Notes under the pieces: model-generated
The model's input: the letters and a program-made list of their open reading frames with translations, nothing else
What the model was told of the DNA's origin: nothing
Databases searched by the model: none
Program-made: the position numbers and the translations under genes
In this document: positions 1 to 8,845 of the stretch, piece by piece
Layout of the letters: every line of letters begins with the position of its first letter
Position numbering within the stretch: the stretch's first letter is position 1
Source: Hyphomicrobiaceae bacterium
Lineage (GTDB): Bacteria; Pseudomonadota; Alphaproteobacteria; Rhizobiales; Hyphomicrobiaceae
Direction: 5' to 3'
Assembly (NCBI GenBank): GCA_020638035.1
Contig: JACKJI010000001.1
Coordinates: 124,001-188,000 of the forward strand
Length of the DNA stretch: 64,000 nt

Positions 1-1161
1 AATCTGGCGTACACCTGCCGCAGTGGCGAGGCAGCGGATCAGATGCGTCAGCGCAAGTGTGATGGCGTGGCTGTCGGCATTGATCCACATTGGCAACCCG
101 ACGAGACGCACACCGACTGACGGCTCGGCACACAGCATCTTCTCGACGGCGCGGAACAGGTCGAGTGAATGAACGTCTGCCGTACCCCAATGGCCGAGGT
201 CGAGACGTTCCGCACGCGCGGCCGCAGCGGTGAAGCGTCCGGTGAGCTGACCGATCTCCTTGCGCAGAATCTCCTCGAAGCCCAAACGCTCTTGCGACGA
301 AAGGTCTCCTGCCTGCGTGAATGTCTCGATGGCCGCGGACAGGTTGGCAATCGGTCGACGCCACTCCACCATGACCTCGCGCAGCAGTGTGTCTCGAGCG
401 CTGAGGCTCTCCAGTTGCGGCCCGACATCCTGAAACGAGAGGACATAGCCAGCATGCTCTCCGTTCGCCTCGCGTATCAGACTCATTCGCGTTTCGATCA
501 GCGTGCCGCGATCAACCGTTGCGACCATGAATCGGCGACCTGGCCGGCCCGCTTGCTCATCTGAGCGCGACAGCATGTCGAGCGTATGCATCACCGGATC
601 ACGCGCCAGGATGCCAAATAGTGAACGGCCGAGCCCCGTCATCTCACGCAGGCCGAGAATGTGCCGCGCGGCCTCATTGTAGAGAAGAATGCGATGATCG
701 CGGTTGCACACGATCACGCCCTCGGTCAAATCGATCAGAATGGCCTCAAGCCGGCGCTTCTGTGCATCAACGAGTTCGGTCGCCGCCCGGACCCGCTCGT
801 CTGTCACGTTCTTGGTCTTCTGAAGCTCGGAATCGAGCGCGCCGACAGCGTGCACCAGTTCCTGGATCGCCACATCATGGCGCACCATGATCATGGTATC
901 GCTGACGCCGAGTGAGCAGCGCTTAGTCTCTCGCGCCAGTGACGTCAGCGGCGTCATGAGGTAGCGGGTCGCGACAAACCATGCAGCCAACGCGGACAGC
1001 AGACTGAGAGCGAAGGCGAACGACAGGAGCGGATTGAGTGTTGCACCAAGACCAGCAGAAGGCGCCGAACGTATCGCCGTGAGACCAATGAGGGTGGCAA
1101 AACCCAAGCCGGGCAGCCCACAAAGCGCAATCAGGAGCGCAACCAAATACCGAAGCTTCAT
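1..1161 (-). CDS. PAS sensor-like membrane protein with degenerate histidine-kinase box (3' part beyond the window)
   Basis: An open frame of 387 codons reads in from the left edge, so the C-terminus is missing. The first 70 residues hold two hydrophobic segments (about 5-30 and 45-67). A HAMP-like linker, a short helical stretch and a PAS domain (about 135-245) follow. The helical box after it reads VEWRRPIANL near residue 265, where a histidine kinase has HELRxPLAN, so the phosphoacceptor His is replaced by Val. In my knowledge of proteins found beside DUF294/symporter genes, this sensor-like half is fused to a DnaQ-type 3'-5' exonuclease; here that part would lie outside the window. The ATG at 1161 is used because the hydrophobic segment starts there; an in-frame ATG at 1239 would add 26 residues. 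It is divergent from the symporter operon. A classical kinase is the less likely alternative. Confidence 0.7.
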   Translation of the reverse strand, partial: MKLRYLVALLIALCGLPGLGFATLIGLTAIRSAPSAGLGATLNPLLSFAFALSLLSALAAWFVATRYLMTPLTSLARETKRCSLGVSDTMIMVRHDVAIQELVHAVGALDSELQKTKNVTDERVRAATELVDAQKRRLEAILIDLTEGVIVCNRDHRILLYNEAARHILGLREMTGLGRSLFGILARDPVMHTLDMLSRSDEQAGRPGRRFMVATVDRGTLIETRMSLIREANGEHAGYVLSFQDVGPQLESLSARDTLLREVMVEWRRPIANLSAAIETFTQAGDLSSQERLGFEEILRKEIGQLTGRFTAAAARAERLDLGHWGTADVHSLDLFRAVEKMLCAEPSVGVRLVGLPMWINADSHAITLALTHLIRCLATAAGVRQI

Positions 1162-1834
1162 GATGGCCCCGATTGCCTGGCACGCTACAAGCCGTGCGTC
1201 ATTAAAGAATACGAGCGCCGCGCCGCCCACCCCGGACATGAGGCAAGCTAGGTCGAAAATTCCCGTGAAGGTTTACGGCCACCGAGGGTGCGGCACCACA
1301 AGCTTACCATTGTTGCTTCTGGGGAGAAGTCCAAGTGGCGAGAAGAGCACTGCGCCCCCGGTGAAGACCAAATTATTATCATGGTTCAATTGCAACTGTC
1401 GCCTTGACAAAAACGTGGTCGAAAAAGCGCAGAGGCGACAATTTCCAGACGATATCATTTGATTTAAAATCGTTCGATCGCGGAATTTTCCAAGCACTCA
1501 CCTGAAATACTAAAAGAGCGAAGAACCCAAAATTACGCAACTATATAAGAGACTTCTGCCACGCCCGCCTGGGCTGGCGGGGCAGAACAGGAGCATTTGC
1601 ACGCATTCGTTTGATATTCAAATTTTCGCTCCAAAATTGAAATCTATGCACGCCTAAGCCGTCGATGAAAATTTCGCTATTTTCTATTTCTGACTCCAAT
1701 TAGCATGCCTTTTCGGCAGATCTGCGCTTGTTTTGCACCAGCCGACAACCAGGGCGGCACACAAAAAGATTGACCCCAAAAGGTCAGCAAGCAGACCGGG
1801 CGTTCGCACTGCCTTGCCAAGGAGGAAACAAGCA
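1162..1834. other. Divergent intergenic region with a long imperfect hairpin
   Basis: This gap separates the sensor-like gene from the symporter operon and must hold both promoters. It is clearly more AT-rich than the flanking genes. An imperfect hairpin lies at 1554-1587: TTCTGC pairs with GCAGAA and CCCGCC with GGCGGG, with CACG bulged and a TGGGCT loop. No T-run follows, so it does not look like a terminator. TTGACA at 1404-1409 has no convincing -10 box at the right distance. I see no coding potential. Confidence 0.5.
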
Positions 1835-2086
1835 ATGCAACCGGTCAACGCCGAGCGGCACTGGTCACGTACCAGTCGGCTCATGTGGCTCATGATGTTT
1901 CTGTGGGCCTTCTTCAGCTTCATCATTCATTGGTTCGTCAAGGACCTCAATTCCATCACCGTCCTCGGATTCCCGCTCGGCTTTTACATGGCCGCGCAGG
2001 GCTCGCTGATCGCGTTCGTCGTCATGCTCTTCATCTTCGCGAAGCGCCAGGACACGATTGATCGCCAAGAAGGCGTGGCCGAGTAG
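1835..2086 (+). CDS. DUF4212 small subunit of a sodium:solute symporter
   Basis: The protein has 83 residues with two hydrophobic segments (about 15-33 and 44-67) and matches the DUF4212 small membrane proteins encoded just before VC_2705-type sodium:solute symporters. It probably assembles with the large subunit in the inner membrane. The ATG at 1835 is preceded by a strong GGAGGAA ribosome-binding site at 1821-1827. The frame stays open upstream to about 1733, but that stretch has no family character. The large-subunit gene starts 16 bases downstream, so the two are co-transcribed. Confidence 0.9.
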   Translation: MQPVNAERHWSRTSRLMWLMMFLWAFFSFIIHWFVKDLNSITVLGFPLGFYMAAQGSLIAFVVMLFIFAKRQDTIDRQEGVAE

Positions 2087-2102
2087 CTGAGGAGGGGGAA
2101 AC

Positions 2103-4124
2103 ATGGCTCAAGCAAAAGAGTACACGGTAGGAGGCAACAGCTTCCTCGCCAATCTCGGCAAGATTTACGCCCTTTACACCGGCGGTTTCTTCGGGTTCGT
2201 CGCGCTTCTGGCGGTGCTGGAGCAGATGGGCGTGCCGAACAAATTCATCGGCTACGGCTTCGTCTTCCTGACGATCGCCGTCTATGCGCTGATCGGGGTT
2301 CTCTCGCGGACCTCCGAAGTCGGCGAGTACTATGTGGCCGGCCGCTCTGTTCCGGCCTTCTACAATGGCATGGCAACAGGCGCTGACTGGATGTCTGGCG
2401 CTTCCTTCGTCGGCATGGCAGGCACGCTCTTCCTGCTCGGCTACGATGGCCTCGCCTTCGTTCTCGGCTGGACCGGCGGCTACGTCCTCGTCGCCGTGCT
2501 GATCGCACCGTTCCTGCGCAAGTTCGGTGCCTATACGGTGCCCGACTTCTTCGCCGCTCGCTACGGCGGAAACTTCGCGCGGTTGCTTGCGGTCATCGTC
2601 CTGATCTCGTGCTCGTTTACCTACGTGACGGCGCAAATCTATGCGACGGGCATTATCGCCTCGCGCTTCCTTGACATCGACTTCACAGTCGCCGTCTACG
2701 TCGGCCTGCTGGGCATCCTGCTGTGCTCGATGCTTGGAGGCATGAAGGCGGTCACCTGGACGCAGGTTGCACAGTACATCGTTCTGATCGTCGCCTACCT
2801 GCTGCCGGTCGTCATCCTGTCGGCGAAGAAGTATGGCATCCCGATACCTCAGCTGACCTACGGCCAGGCACTCCAGGAGATCGCCGACCTTGAGAACCAG
2901 ATGGCTGCCAAGGGTCTTGCCGCAACCGTGACGGATGCGGCCGGAAAGGTGAGCTTCGCCAAGCCGCACATTAAGCCGTTCACCGATTACGATCCGCTGA
3001 ACTTCTTCGCACTCATCTTCTGCCTCATGGTCGGCACGGCGTCGCTGCCGCACATCCTGATGCGCTACTTCACGACCCCGTCGGTGCGTGAGGCCCGCTC
3101 GTCGGTTGCCTGGTCGCTTCTCTTCATCTTCCTGCTCTACTTCACGGCGCCCGCCTACGCGGCGTTCTCCAAGCTCGAGGTGTTCACCCTCATCAACAAG
3201 GGAACGCAGCTGTCGGACCTGCCGCAGTGGCTTTACACTTACGGCAAGCTGGGGCTGGTCAAGGTCTGCGGTGCGAACGTCGACACGGTTCAAAACGTGC
3301 TCGCCGCTTGCCAGAAGATCGCGAACCATCCGGGCATCCTGAGGTACCAGGATCTCAACATCAATACGGACGTGATCGTGCTCTCGACGCCCGAGATCGC
3401 GGGCATGCCCTATGTGATTGCAGGTCTCGTTGCGGCCGGTGGCCTCGCCGCCGCGTTGTCGACCGCAGACGGTCTGCTGCTCGCCATCGCCAACGCACTG
3501 TCCCATGACGTCTACTACAAGATGATCAGCCCGAATGCTTCGACGAAGACCCGTCTCGTCGTCGCCCGCATTCTGCTGCTCATCGTGGCAATCGTTGCGG
3601 CCTACACGGCATCGACAAAGCCTGCCGACATCCTGTCGATGGTGGCCTGGGCGTTCTCGCTCGCGGCAGCCGGCATCTTCCCGGCGCTGGCGCTTGGCGT
3701 GTGGTGGAAGCGCGCCAACTCGGCTGGCGCGGTGCTGGGTATGATCCTCGGCTTTGGCGCCTGCCTCTATTACCTCGTCGGCACGCGGTACTATGCACCG
3801 TCGTTCTACGAGACGTGGAGCTGGCTCAGCACGGCCAAGCCTGAGGCGGTTGCCAAGTACGCTGAACTGAAGGCGGCATGCGCAGCCGATGCCACCAAGT
3901 GCGTGGCATTCGACAAGCACGCCCAGGGCATGGCCAATTGGTGGGGTGTGAAGAACATCTCGGCAGCGCTGTTCGGCCTGCCGCTCGGGTTCATCACGAT
4001 CTTCCTGGTCTCGCTGCTGACGCCAGCTCCGTCGAAGGAGGTGCAGGACCTCGTCGATGCGACACGCCGCCCGTCCGGCGGCACGCTGATGCAGGAGAAA
4101 GGCGCACTGGCAGGCGGTCACTGA
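2103..4124 (+). CDS. Sodium:solute symporter, VC_2705 subfamily (ActP-like carboxylate transporter)
   Basis: This 673-residue polytopic protein belongs to the sodium:solute symporter family. Its N-terminal part includes the family-typical stretch YYVAGRSVPAFYNGMATGADW, here split by nothing and followed by a GMAGTLF-type helix. The subfamily is paired with DUF4212 proteins and is related to acetate permease ActP. The substrate is probably a short-chain carboxylate, which is inference from the family. An AGGAGGG ribosome-binding site (about 2090-2097) precedes the ATG. A 9-bp hairpin follows the stop. The region between helices (about residues 255-295) is charged and Ala-rich, as in other members of this subfamily. 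Confidence 0.9.
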   Translation: MAQAKEYTVGGNSFLANLGKIYALYTGGFFGFVALLAVLEQMGVPNKFIGYGFVFLTIAVYALIGVLSRTSEVGEYYVAGRSVPAFYNGMATGADWMSGASFVGMAGTLFLLGYDGLAFVLGWTGGYVLVAVLIAPFLRKFGAYTVPDFFAARYGGNFARLLAVIVLISCSFTYVTAQIYATGIIASRFLDIDFTVAVYVGLLGILLCSMLGGMKAVTWTQVAQYIVLIVAYLLPVVILSAKKYGIPIPQLTYGQALQEIADLENQMAAKGLAATVTDAAGKVSFAKPHIKPFTDYDPLNFFALIFCLMVGTASLPHILMRYFTTPSVREARSSVAWSLLFIFLLYFTAPAYAAFSKLEVFTLINKGTQLSDLPQWLYTYGKLGLVKVCGANVDTVQNVLAACQKIANHPGILRYQDLNINTDVIVLSTPEIAGMPYVIAGLVAAGGLAAALSTADGLLLAIANALSHDVYYKMISPNASTKTRLVVARILLLIVAIVAAYTASTKPADILSMVAWAFSLAAAGIFPALALGVWWKRANSAGAVLGMILGFGACLYYLVGTRYYAPSFYETWSWLSTAKPEAVAKYAELKAACAADATKCVAFDKHAQGMANWWGVKNISAALFGLPLGFITIFLVSLLTPAPSKEVQDLVDATRRPSGGTLMQEKGALAGGH

Positions 4125-4147
4125 TCCTGCCTTCCGACCTAACAACG

Positions 4148-4176
4148 AGAGGGCGGGGCCTTGCGCTCCGCCCTCT
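4148..4176 (+). terminator. Hairpin after the symporter gene, probable terminator or attenuator
   Basis: AGAGGGCGG at 4148-4156 pairs perfectly with CCGCCCTCT at 4168-4176 around an 11-base loop. It is followed by TTGTCTG, a very short T-run. It begins 24 bases after the symporter stop. Because same-strand genes follow closely, it may only partly stop transcription. Confidence 0.55.
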
Positions 4177-4224
4177 TTGTCTGCCATCACAACTGCCAGA
4201 AATTTGCTGCAGAGGAGAACCGCC

Positions 4225-4527
4225 GTGACGGCCAGTGAGAGCTTTTCTGCCTACTGGTGGTACCACGCACCCAACCTCGTCCTGGCTGCGCTCATCTATA
4301 CGGTCATAGGCCGTTACATCCTGGAGCTTGTGTTCTCCAAGAAGCAGGACGCGGTAATGCTCGGCGTCTTTCGCACGCTTACCGATCCGGTCGTCCGTAT
4401 CGTGCGTACGATCACTCCACAAATCGTGCCGCCGGGCCTCGTCGTGGTCTTCACCGTGTTCTGGATCATGGCGCTGCGTCTTTTCTGGTTCCTGACCGCC
4501 GTTGCCTACGGCATGCGACTGACGTAA
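4225..4527 (+). CDS. YggT-like small membrane protein
   Basis: The protein has 100 residues. It has hydrophobic helices at about 10-30 and 70-95, joined by a segment reading LTDPVVRIVRTITPQIVPP, which resembles the repeat unit of YggT-family proteins (a helix, then a DP..R..R..P motif, then a helix). The GTG at 4225 is chosen because GAGGAG lies about seven bases before it. A TTG at 4177 is in frame but overlaps the hairpin. The function of YggT proteins is not firmly known. Position suggests a role linked to the symporter. Confidence 0.6.
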   Translation: MTASESFSAYWWYHAPNLVLAALIYTVIGRYILELVFSKKQDAVMLGVFRTLTDPVVRIVRTITPQIVPPGLVVVFTVFWIMALRLFWFLTAVAYGMRLT

Positions 4528-4538
4528 CGAGGTGACTG

Positions 4539-4892
4539 TTGACCGGGCTTGACCAGAACGACCGCGAGAGCATGCTGCAACGCGACGTGACCCTCGTCGC
4601 AACCGCTGGCCTCTCACTGCTCAACGGCATGCATTTCTCGCCTTGGTTTGACCCGATCGCAGTCCTGCTGCGGCCGTTCATTGCCGGCACGTTCCTCGGA
4701 ACACCACTGGTCTCGCTCTACCTGACGTCGATCTTCATCTCAGTCATGACGCTTCTCATCGCCGGCGTGCCGGCCGCAATCTACGAGCGCCTGAAGGGTC
4801 TTTCTGAAAGCACGCGGACATCGCTTTACATATGGCTCGCAGCGACACTCCTATTGAGCACGCCGGCATTAATGGCCGCCGCCGCGCGCTAG
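4539..4892 (+). CDS. Conserved-looking membrane protein, unknown function
   Basis: This 117-residue protein has a short polar N-terminus and about three hydrophobic segments (near 20-45, 55-80 and 95-115). It starts 11 bases after the preceding stop, at a TTG preceded by GAGGTG; an ATG at 4572 would remove 11 residues. I do not recognise the family. It sits in a run of three small membrane proteins between the symporter and the DUF294 gene, which points to a shared role. Confidence 0.6.
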   Translation: MTGLDQNDRESMLQRDVTLVATAGLSLLNGMHFSPWFDPIAVLLRPFIAGTFLGTPLVSLYLTSIFISVMTLLIAGVPAAIYERLKGLSESTRTSLYIWLAATLLLSTPALMAAAAR

Positions 4893-5107
4893 CTCATTGA
4901 TACGCCTAGTGTCGTTCTCATGCGGGTTGGTTCGGCAGAGATAACATCTCTCAAACGCGAGCACGTTTGGCTGAACCGCACATCGGCTCGACATGCTCTG
5001 GCGCCGTGCCAATCCGAACGTACACGAAGGGACTTGCCAAACTAGATTTGCCGTAGAAATCTGTATGGCGTGTGCGACGCTGCAGGAGAATGAGGGCAAT
5101 TCGAGAA

Positions 5108-5476
5108 ATGCTGGAGCGTATCGAAAATCTGGCAAATCTTTCCGTCGCGCGCGGCTGCGGGTTTGCCATGATCGCGATCGCTACGACGATGATCGGACTG
5201 TCCTTCGACCCGCATCAATGCCTCGACACCGGCGCCATTCTCTCCCTCGTCACGGCATTGGTGCTGATCATCAAGGCGAACCGCGCCTATCACGTACCTT
5301 ACGAGGCGACCGAGCTGTGGCTCATGCTAAGGACGGGCGAACGACCGTCAGCGGCGATTGCGCAACAGATGGTCGCCCGGGCATTGCGCGCGGCCTACCA
5401 CCGGTTTGCCCTCTACTTCGCGTATGGAGCGGCGGGCCTTCTTATTCTGGACCTTGCCGTCTCGCTCCTCTCGTGA
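5108..5476 (+). CDS. Small membrane protein, unknown function
   Basis: From ATG 5108 the product has 122 residues. There are two adjacent hydrophobic segments at about 15-55, a cytoplasm-like stretch with ELWLMLRTGERPS, and a C-terminal membrane segment. GAGGG lies 11 bases before this ATG. An ATG at 5090 has AGGAG almost touching it, which makes it less likely, and a GTG at 5072 is also in frame. The gene overlaps nothing and ends 52 bases before the DUF294 start. I do not recognise the family. Confidence 0.55.
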   Translation: MLERIENLANLSVARGCGFAMIAIATTMIGLSFDPHQCLDTGAILSLVTALVLIIKANRAYHVPYEATELWLMLRTGERPSAAIAQQMVARALRAAYHRFALYFAYGAAGLLILDLAVSLLS

Positions 5477-5528
5477 GCCAGTGCGCGTCTTGAACGCCGC
5501 TAGACCCACCCAAGGTGCGCTGAACCGG

Positions 5529-7055
5529 ATGGGCTTGATCATGGCCGCCGAACACTATCCGCCCCACTGGCTTTATCAGTCGCAGGCGCGGGACTTCGTG
5601 GAGCCGCCCACAGCAAGCGTGCGTCAGGACGCGCGGATCTCTGACGTCGTGAGCGTCATGAGCAGCAACACCAGCCACGTCGCCGTCATGCAGCCGGATG
5701 GCACGTTCTCCCATCTCGCCGAGGCGCACACAATCGTGCAGTGGTTCGCGCGGGGCCTGTCGCTGAGCGACCGCCTCCCCCCCCCTGTGCCCAACGCCTC
5801 GCAAACCATCCCGGCACATGCCTCCGTGCTCACTGCGTTGTCGCACATGATTGCGCTCGAACGCAGCGCCATCCCGGTCGTAGATGGCGACGGGCGATTG
5901 CTGGGCTTGTTCAATCGTGATCGCATTCTGACGCGGGCGTCCGGATTCTTGTGGGATGTTGCGCAGGCTGGAGCCCAGGGCGCCGCGTCCGGCGGCGACA
6001 GTACCGGCAATCCCGGGACGGCGATGCGCCAATGGCAATTGGCCATTGCCGAGACGATGCTCGATGACGAAATACCCGCGGAAGCCATACTGGCGACGAT
6101 CACCGGCATCAATAACGAGGTACATCGTCGTGTCCTTGCGGATGCCATTACGGCCCTGGAGAACGACGGATGGGGGACACCTCCACTTCCGTTTTCCTTT
6201 CTCGTCTTGGGTTCAAGCGGCCGGATGGAGAACTTTCTCGACACCGACCAGGACAACGCACTGATCATCGGCGAACCTGAGCCGAATTCCCGCGAAGCAA
6301 CCCAAACCTATTTTATCGCATTCGCGGAACGCATTGCGGATGGGCTTGCGGCATCAGGCTTCCCCCACTGCAAAGGCAACATGATGGGGACCAGTCCGGT
6401 GTGGCGAAAAACGGCAGACGAGTGGCGCCGGCAGATACGCACATGGGTGCGCCGCAAGGAGCCGGTGCTGCTCATGAACTGCGATGCGCTTCTCGACATG
6501 TCGCACGTGGCCGGCCACGAACACCTCGCCAAGGATCTGCACCGCGACCTGCTCGACATGGTGCGCAGGGAGCCCGGCTTCCTGCGTGCACTCTACGGCA
6601 TAGAAGAAGACCATGGCGTAGGACTCGACTGGCTCGGTCGGCTGGCACGCGAGAAGGACGATTTCGGCTCCGTCGCCGAGCTCAATTTGAAGCTCAAGGG
6701 GCTATTGCCGCTAATCGAAGGTGCGCGCCTGCTGGCCGTGAGCACCGGCCTCACTGAGACCTCAACGGTCGCTCGCTTTCGCAAGCTCTGCAAAGTCGGC
6801 GTCATTCATGAAGATACGATGGCCGATCTCATCTTTGCGTTCCGCATGATTGCGGCTCGACTGCTGCGCCACCAGATCGCGATGCGCCAATTGCCGGGCT
6901 CATCTCCTATACGCGTCGCTCACGCATCCATGTCGCGTGCACAACAGGCGGCCTTGCGCGCTGCGCTGCGAGACATCGCGCGGTTCCGGTCCCAATTGCC
7001 CTCGCTTCTTGAAAGTGCGGCAATGAGAGCGGTTGAGGTCCGAGCGCAAGACTGA
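5529..7055 (+). CDS. CBS-domain / DUF294 putative nucleotidyltransferase
   Basis: The product has 508 residues. A tandem CBS pair occupies about residues 25-145 (for example SAIPVVDGDGRLLGLFNRDR). The DUF294 nucleotidyltransferase domain follows, with GSSGRMENFLDTDQDNALI near residue 228; the G-S-x-G-R and D-x-D residues of the GlnD-type superfamily are intact. The DUF294 C-terminal helical substrate-binding domain comes last. Such proteins are often encoded beside VC_2705-type symporters and a DnaQ/sensor fusion, as here; what they modify is unknown. ATG 5529 was chosen over GTG 5481 because the family-like sequence begins there. No strong ribosome-binding site is visible. Confidence 0.85.
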   Translation: MGLIMAAEHYPPHWLYQSQARDFVEPPTASVRQDARISDVVSVMSSNTSHVAVMQPDGTFSHLAEAHTIVQWFARGLSLSDRLPPPVPNASQTIPAHASVLTALSHMIALERSAIPVVDGDGRLLGLFNRDRILTRASGFLWDVAQAGAQGAASGGDSTGNPGTAMRQWQLAIAETMLDDEIPAEAILATITGINNEVHRRVLADAITALENDGWGTPPLPFSFLVLGSSGRMENFLDTDQDNALIIGEPEPNSREATQTYFIAFAERIADGLAASGFPHCKGNMMGTSPVWRKTADEWRRQIRTWVRRKEPVLLMNCDALLDMSHVAGHEHLAKDLHRDLLDMVRREPGFLRALYGIEEDHGVGLDWLGRLAREKDDFGSVAELNLKLKGLLPLIEGARLLAVSTGLTETSTVARFRKLCKVGVIHEDTMADLIFAFRMIAARLLRHQIAMRQLPGSSPIRVAHASMSRAQQAALRAALRDIARFRSQLPSLLESAAMRAVEVRAQD

Positions 7056-7558
7056 TGCCTGTTGTCCCTGTTGGAGCCTTGCGCGTCAGCCGGTGGCCCG
7101 AGTGAGTTTGGCCTTCACTTGCACCGGCTTACGATCGATACGACGCCAACTGACAGGATGGGATCGTCGGCCGTGATGCAAAGAAGCCACGGGTTGGCCA
7201 TGCTTTTCATCGATTCGATTGACTGCGGCATTGGCCCGGTGATGTTGATATTGGCATTGTTGTGCTGCAAATAAACGCTTGACCGGGGTTGTTCCAGCGC
7301 GCTGGCTATCGACGGGACAGCTCGCAATTCGAAGTCGATGTACGCCTTGCGATGCGGCTGGGGCCGAGCAGAAACACGATTGGTATTATGCGACGATCCT
7401 TCGGGACTGATTTTGAAATCGATTGCGAAGCGAGTGATGGTTTCCAGGCTCGCACGGGCAAGTCGTTGTTGCCGTGCCCTGATCGAAGCAGGCCCGCGGA
7501 CGCCGCCATGACCCGACATCAAGCCGGCGATGCTACAGTCCCGTGGACGGGTGTAGCC
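7056..7558. other. Intergenic region without a convincing gene
   Basis: About 500 bases separate the DUF294 gene from the lipoprotein gene. Open frames on both strands here lack ribosome-binding sites and family-like sequence. The promoter of the lipoprotein gene should be in the right half. I see no clear -35/-10 pair or hairpin. Confidence 0.5.
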
Positions 7559-8758
7559 ATGTCACGCGCCTTGCTCGGCACATTGATGCTCTTCTTCGTC
7601 ATCGGACTGTCCGGCTGCGCCACATTGACCGAGCGACTGCCAGCGGTACCTTTGGCGAAGGCGGCCGAGGTCGTGCCTCTCGGTATAGCCGACGCCCGCT
7701 TCTACATGAACGGAGACGCGGAAAAGGTCCGAAGGATTGCAGGAATCGTGGCCGAGAAAGCCCACAGGGCCGCTGCGAATGGACTGCCGGGTGTGTCGGC
7801 AATCGAAAGCTCTTACCTTGCGATCTCTGGCGGCGGCGACGATGGTGCGTTCGGCGCCGGGCTGCTGCTCGGCTGGACGGCGCGTGGAGACCGGCCAAGT
7901 TTTGCAATCGTCACCGGCATTTCTACGGGTGCTCTGTCGGCCCCGTTTGCATTCCTCGGGCCCGAATACGACGACAAACTGAAAGCGGTCTATACCGACG
8001 TCACCGCTGAAGACATCTTCACCAAGCGTCCCATGGTCTTTGCGGCGCTGGCAGAGGATGCCATGACCGATACCGCACCATTGCGCAACCTGATCGCCAA
8101 GTACCTCGACAAGGAGATGGTGCGGCGTATCGGCGACGAGTACGACAAGGGGCGTCTCCTACTCATTGCCACCACAAATCTCGACCAGTCCCAGTCGGTC
8201 ATCTGGAACATCGGCGCCATCGCCAAGAGTGATGATCCGCGCGCACGTGAACTCATCATCGATGTGTTGCGCGCGTCAGCCTCCCTGCCGGGAGTGTTCC
8301 CGCCGGTGATGCTCGACGTGGTCGTCGACGGCCAACGCTATCAGGAGATGCATGTCGATGGCGGCACCGTCGCGCAGTCATTCCTCTATCCGACCTCATT
8401 CAGCTTGAAGTGGATCGACAAGAAGACGGGAAAGACTCGGAAGCGCAGTGCCTACGTGATACGCAACGGCCGGTTGACACCACCGGAAGACACGGTGAAA
8501 AAGCAGACACTTTCGATCGTCGGGCACACGGTATCAACCATGATTGCAAGCTCGGGCGTGAACGACACTTACCGCATCTACCTCGAAACAAAACGCGATG
8601 GTGTTGCCTTCAATCTCGCGTATATCGACAGCGATTTCACGACGCCATACACCGGTCCATTCGACAAGACCTACATGCGCAAGCTCTTCACCTATGGTTT
8701 CGAAAAAGGCAGAACCGGCTATCGCTGGCAGACCAAACCTCCCGAATATGTCGAATGA
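7559..8758 (+). CDS. Patatin-like phospholipase lipoprotein
   Basis: This 399-residue protein starts with a lipoprotein signal ending LSGC, so Cys20 would be lipidated. The patatin fold signatures are present: an oxyanion loop SGGGDDGAFGAG at about 90-100, the nucleophile elbow GISTG with Ser122, and the DGG catalytic-Asp motif in HVDGGT. It is therefore a probable acyl hydrolase anchored in the cell envelope. ATG 7559 places the signal peptide correctly; an in-frame ATG at 7508 would add 17 polar residues in front. It is a single gene, convergent with hypF. Confidence 0.85.
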   Translation: MSRALLGTLMLFFVIGLSGCATLTERLPAVPLAKAAEVVPLGIADARFYMNGDAEKVRRIAGIVAEKAHRAAANGLPGVSAIESSYLAISGGGDDGAFGAGLLLGWTARGDRPSFAIVTGISTGALSAPFAFLGPEYDDKLKAVYTDVTAEDIFTKRPMVFAALAEDAMTDTAPLRNLIAKYLDKEMVRRIGDEYDKGRLLLIATTNLDQSQSVIWNIGAIAKSDDPRARELIIDVLRASASLPGVFPPVMLDVVVDGQRYQEMHVDGGTVAQSFLYPTSFSLKWIDKKTGKTRKRSAYVIRNGRLTPPEDTVKKQTLSIVGHTVSTMIASSGVNDTYRIYLETKRDGVAFNLAYIDSDFTTPYTGPFDKTYMRKLFTYGFEKGRTGYRWQTKPPEYVE

Positions 8759-8845
8759 GCCTGCAAGCTGCCGCAGCATGTGGCGCGTTGCGTCTACGCC
8801 TCACGGATTGGTCGCGCGCTAATTCCGCCCGGTCAGGTGCATGCA

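Noticed and set aside
1404..1409. TTGACA box as promoter for the symporter operon
   Set aside because: There is no acceptable -10 box 15-19 bases downstream, and it lies over 400 bases from the first gene.
2031..4190. A 719-codon open frame on the strand opposite the symporter gene
   Set aside because: It is Arg/Asp/Gln-rich shadow sequence of a well-supported GC-rich gene and has no membrane or family motif.
7115..7522. A 135-codon open frame on the minus strand between DUF294 and lipoprotein genes
   Set aside because: No ribosome-binding site, no family-like residues, and it lies over the expected promoter region.
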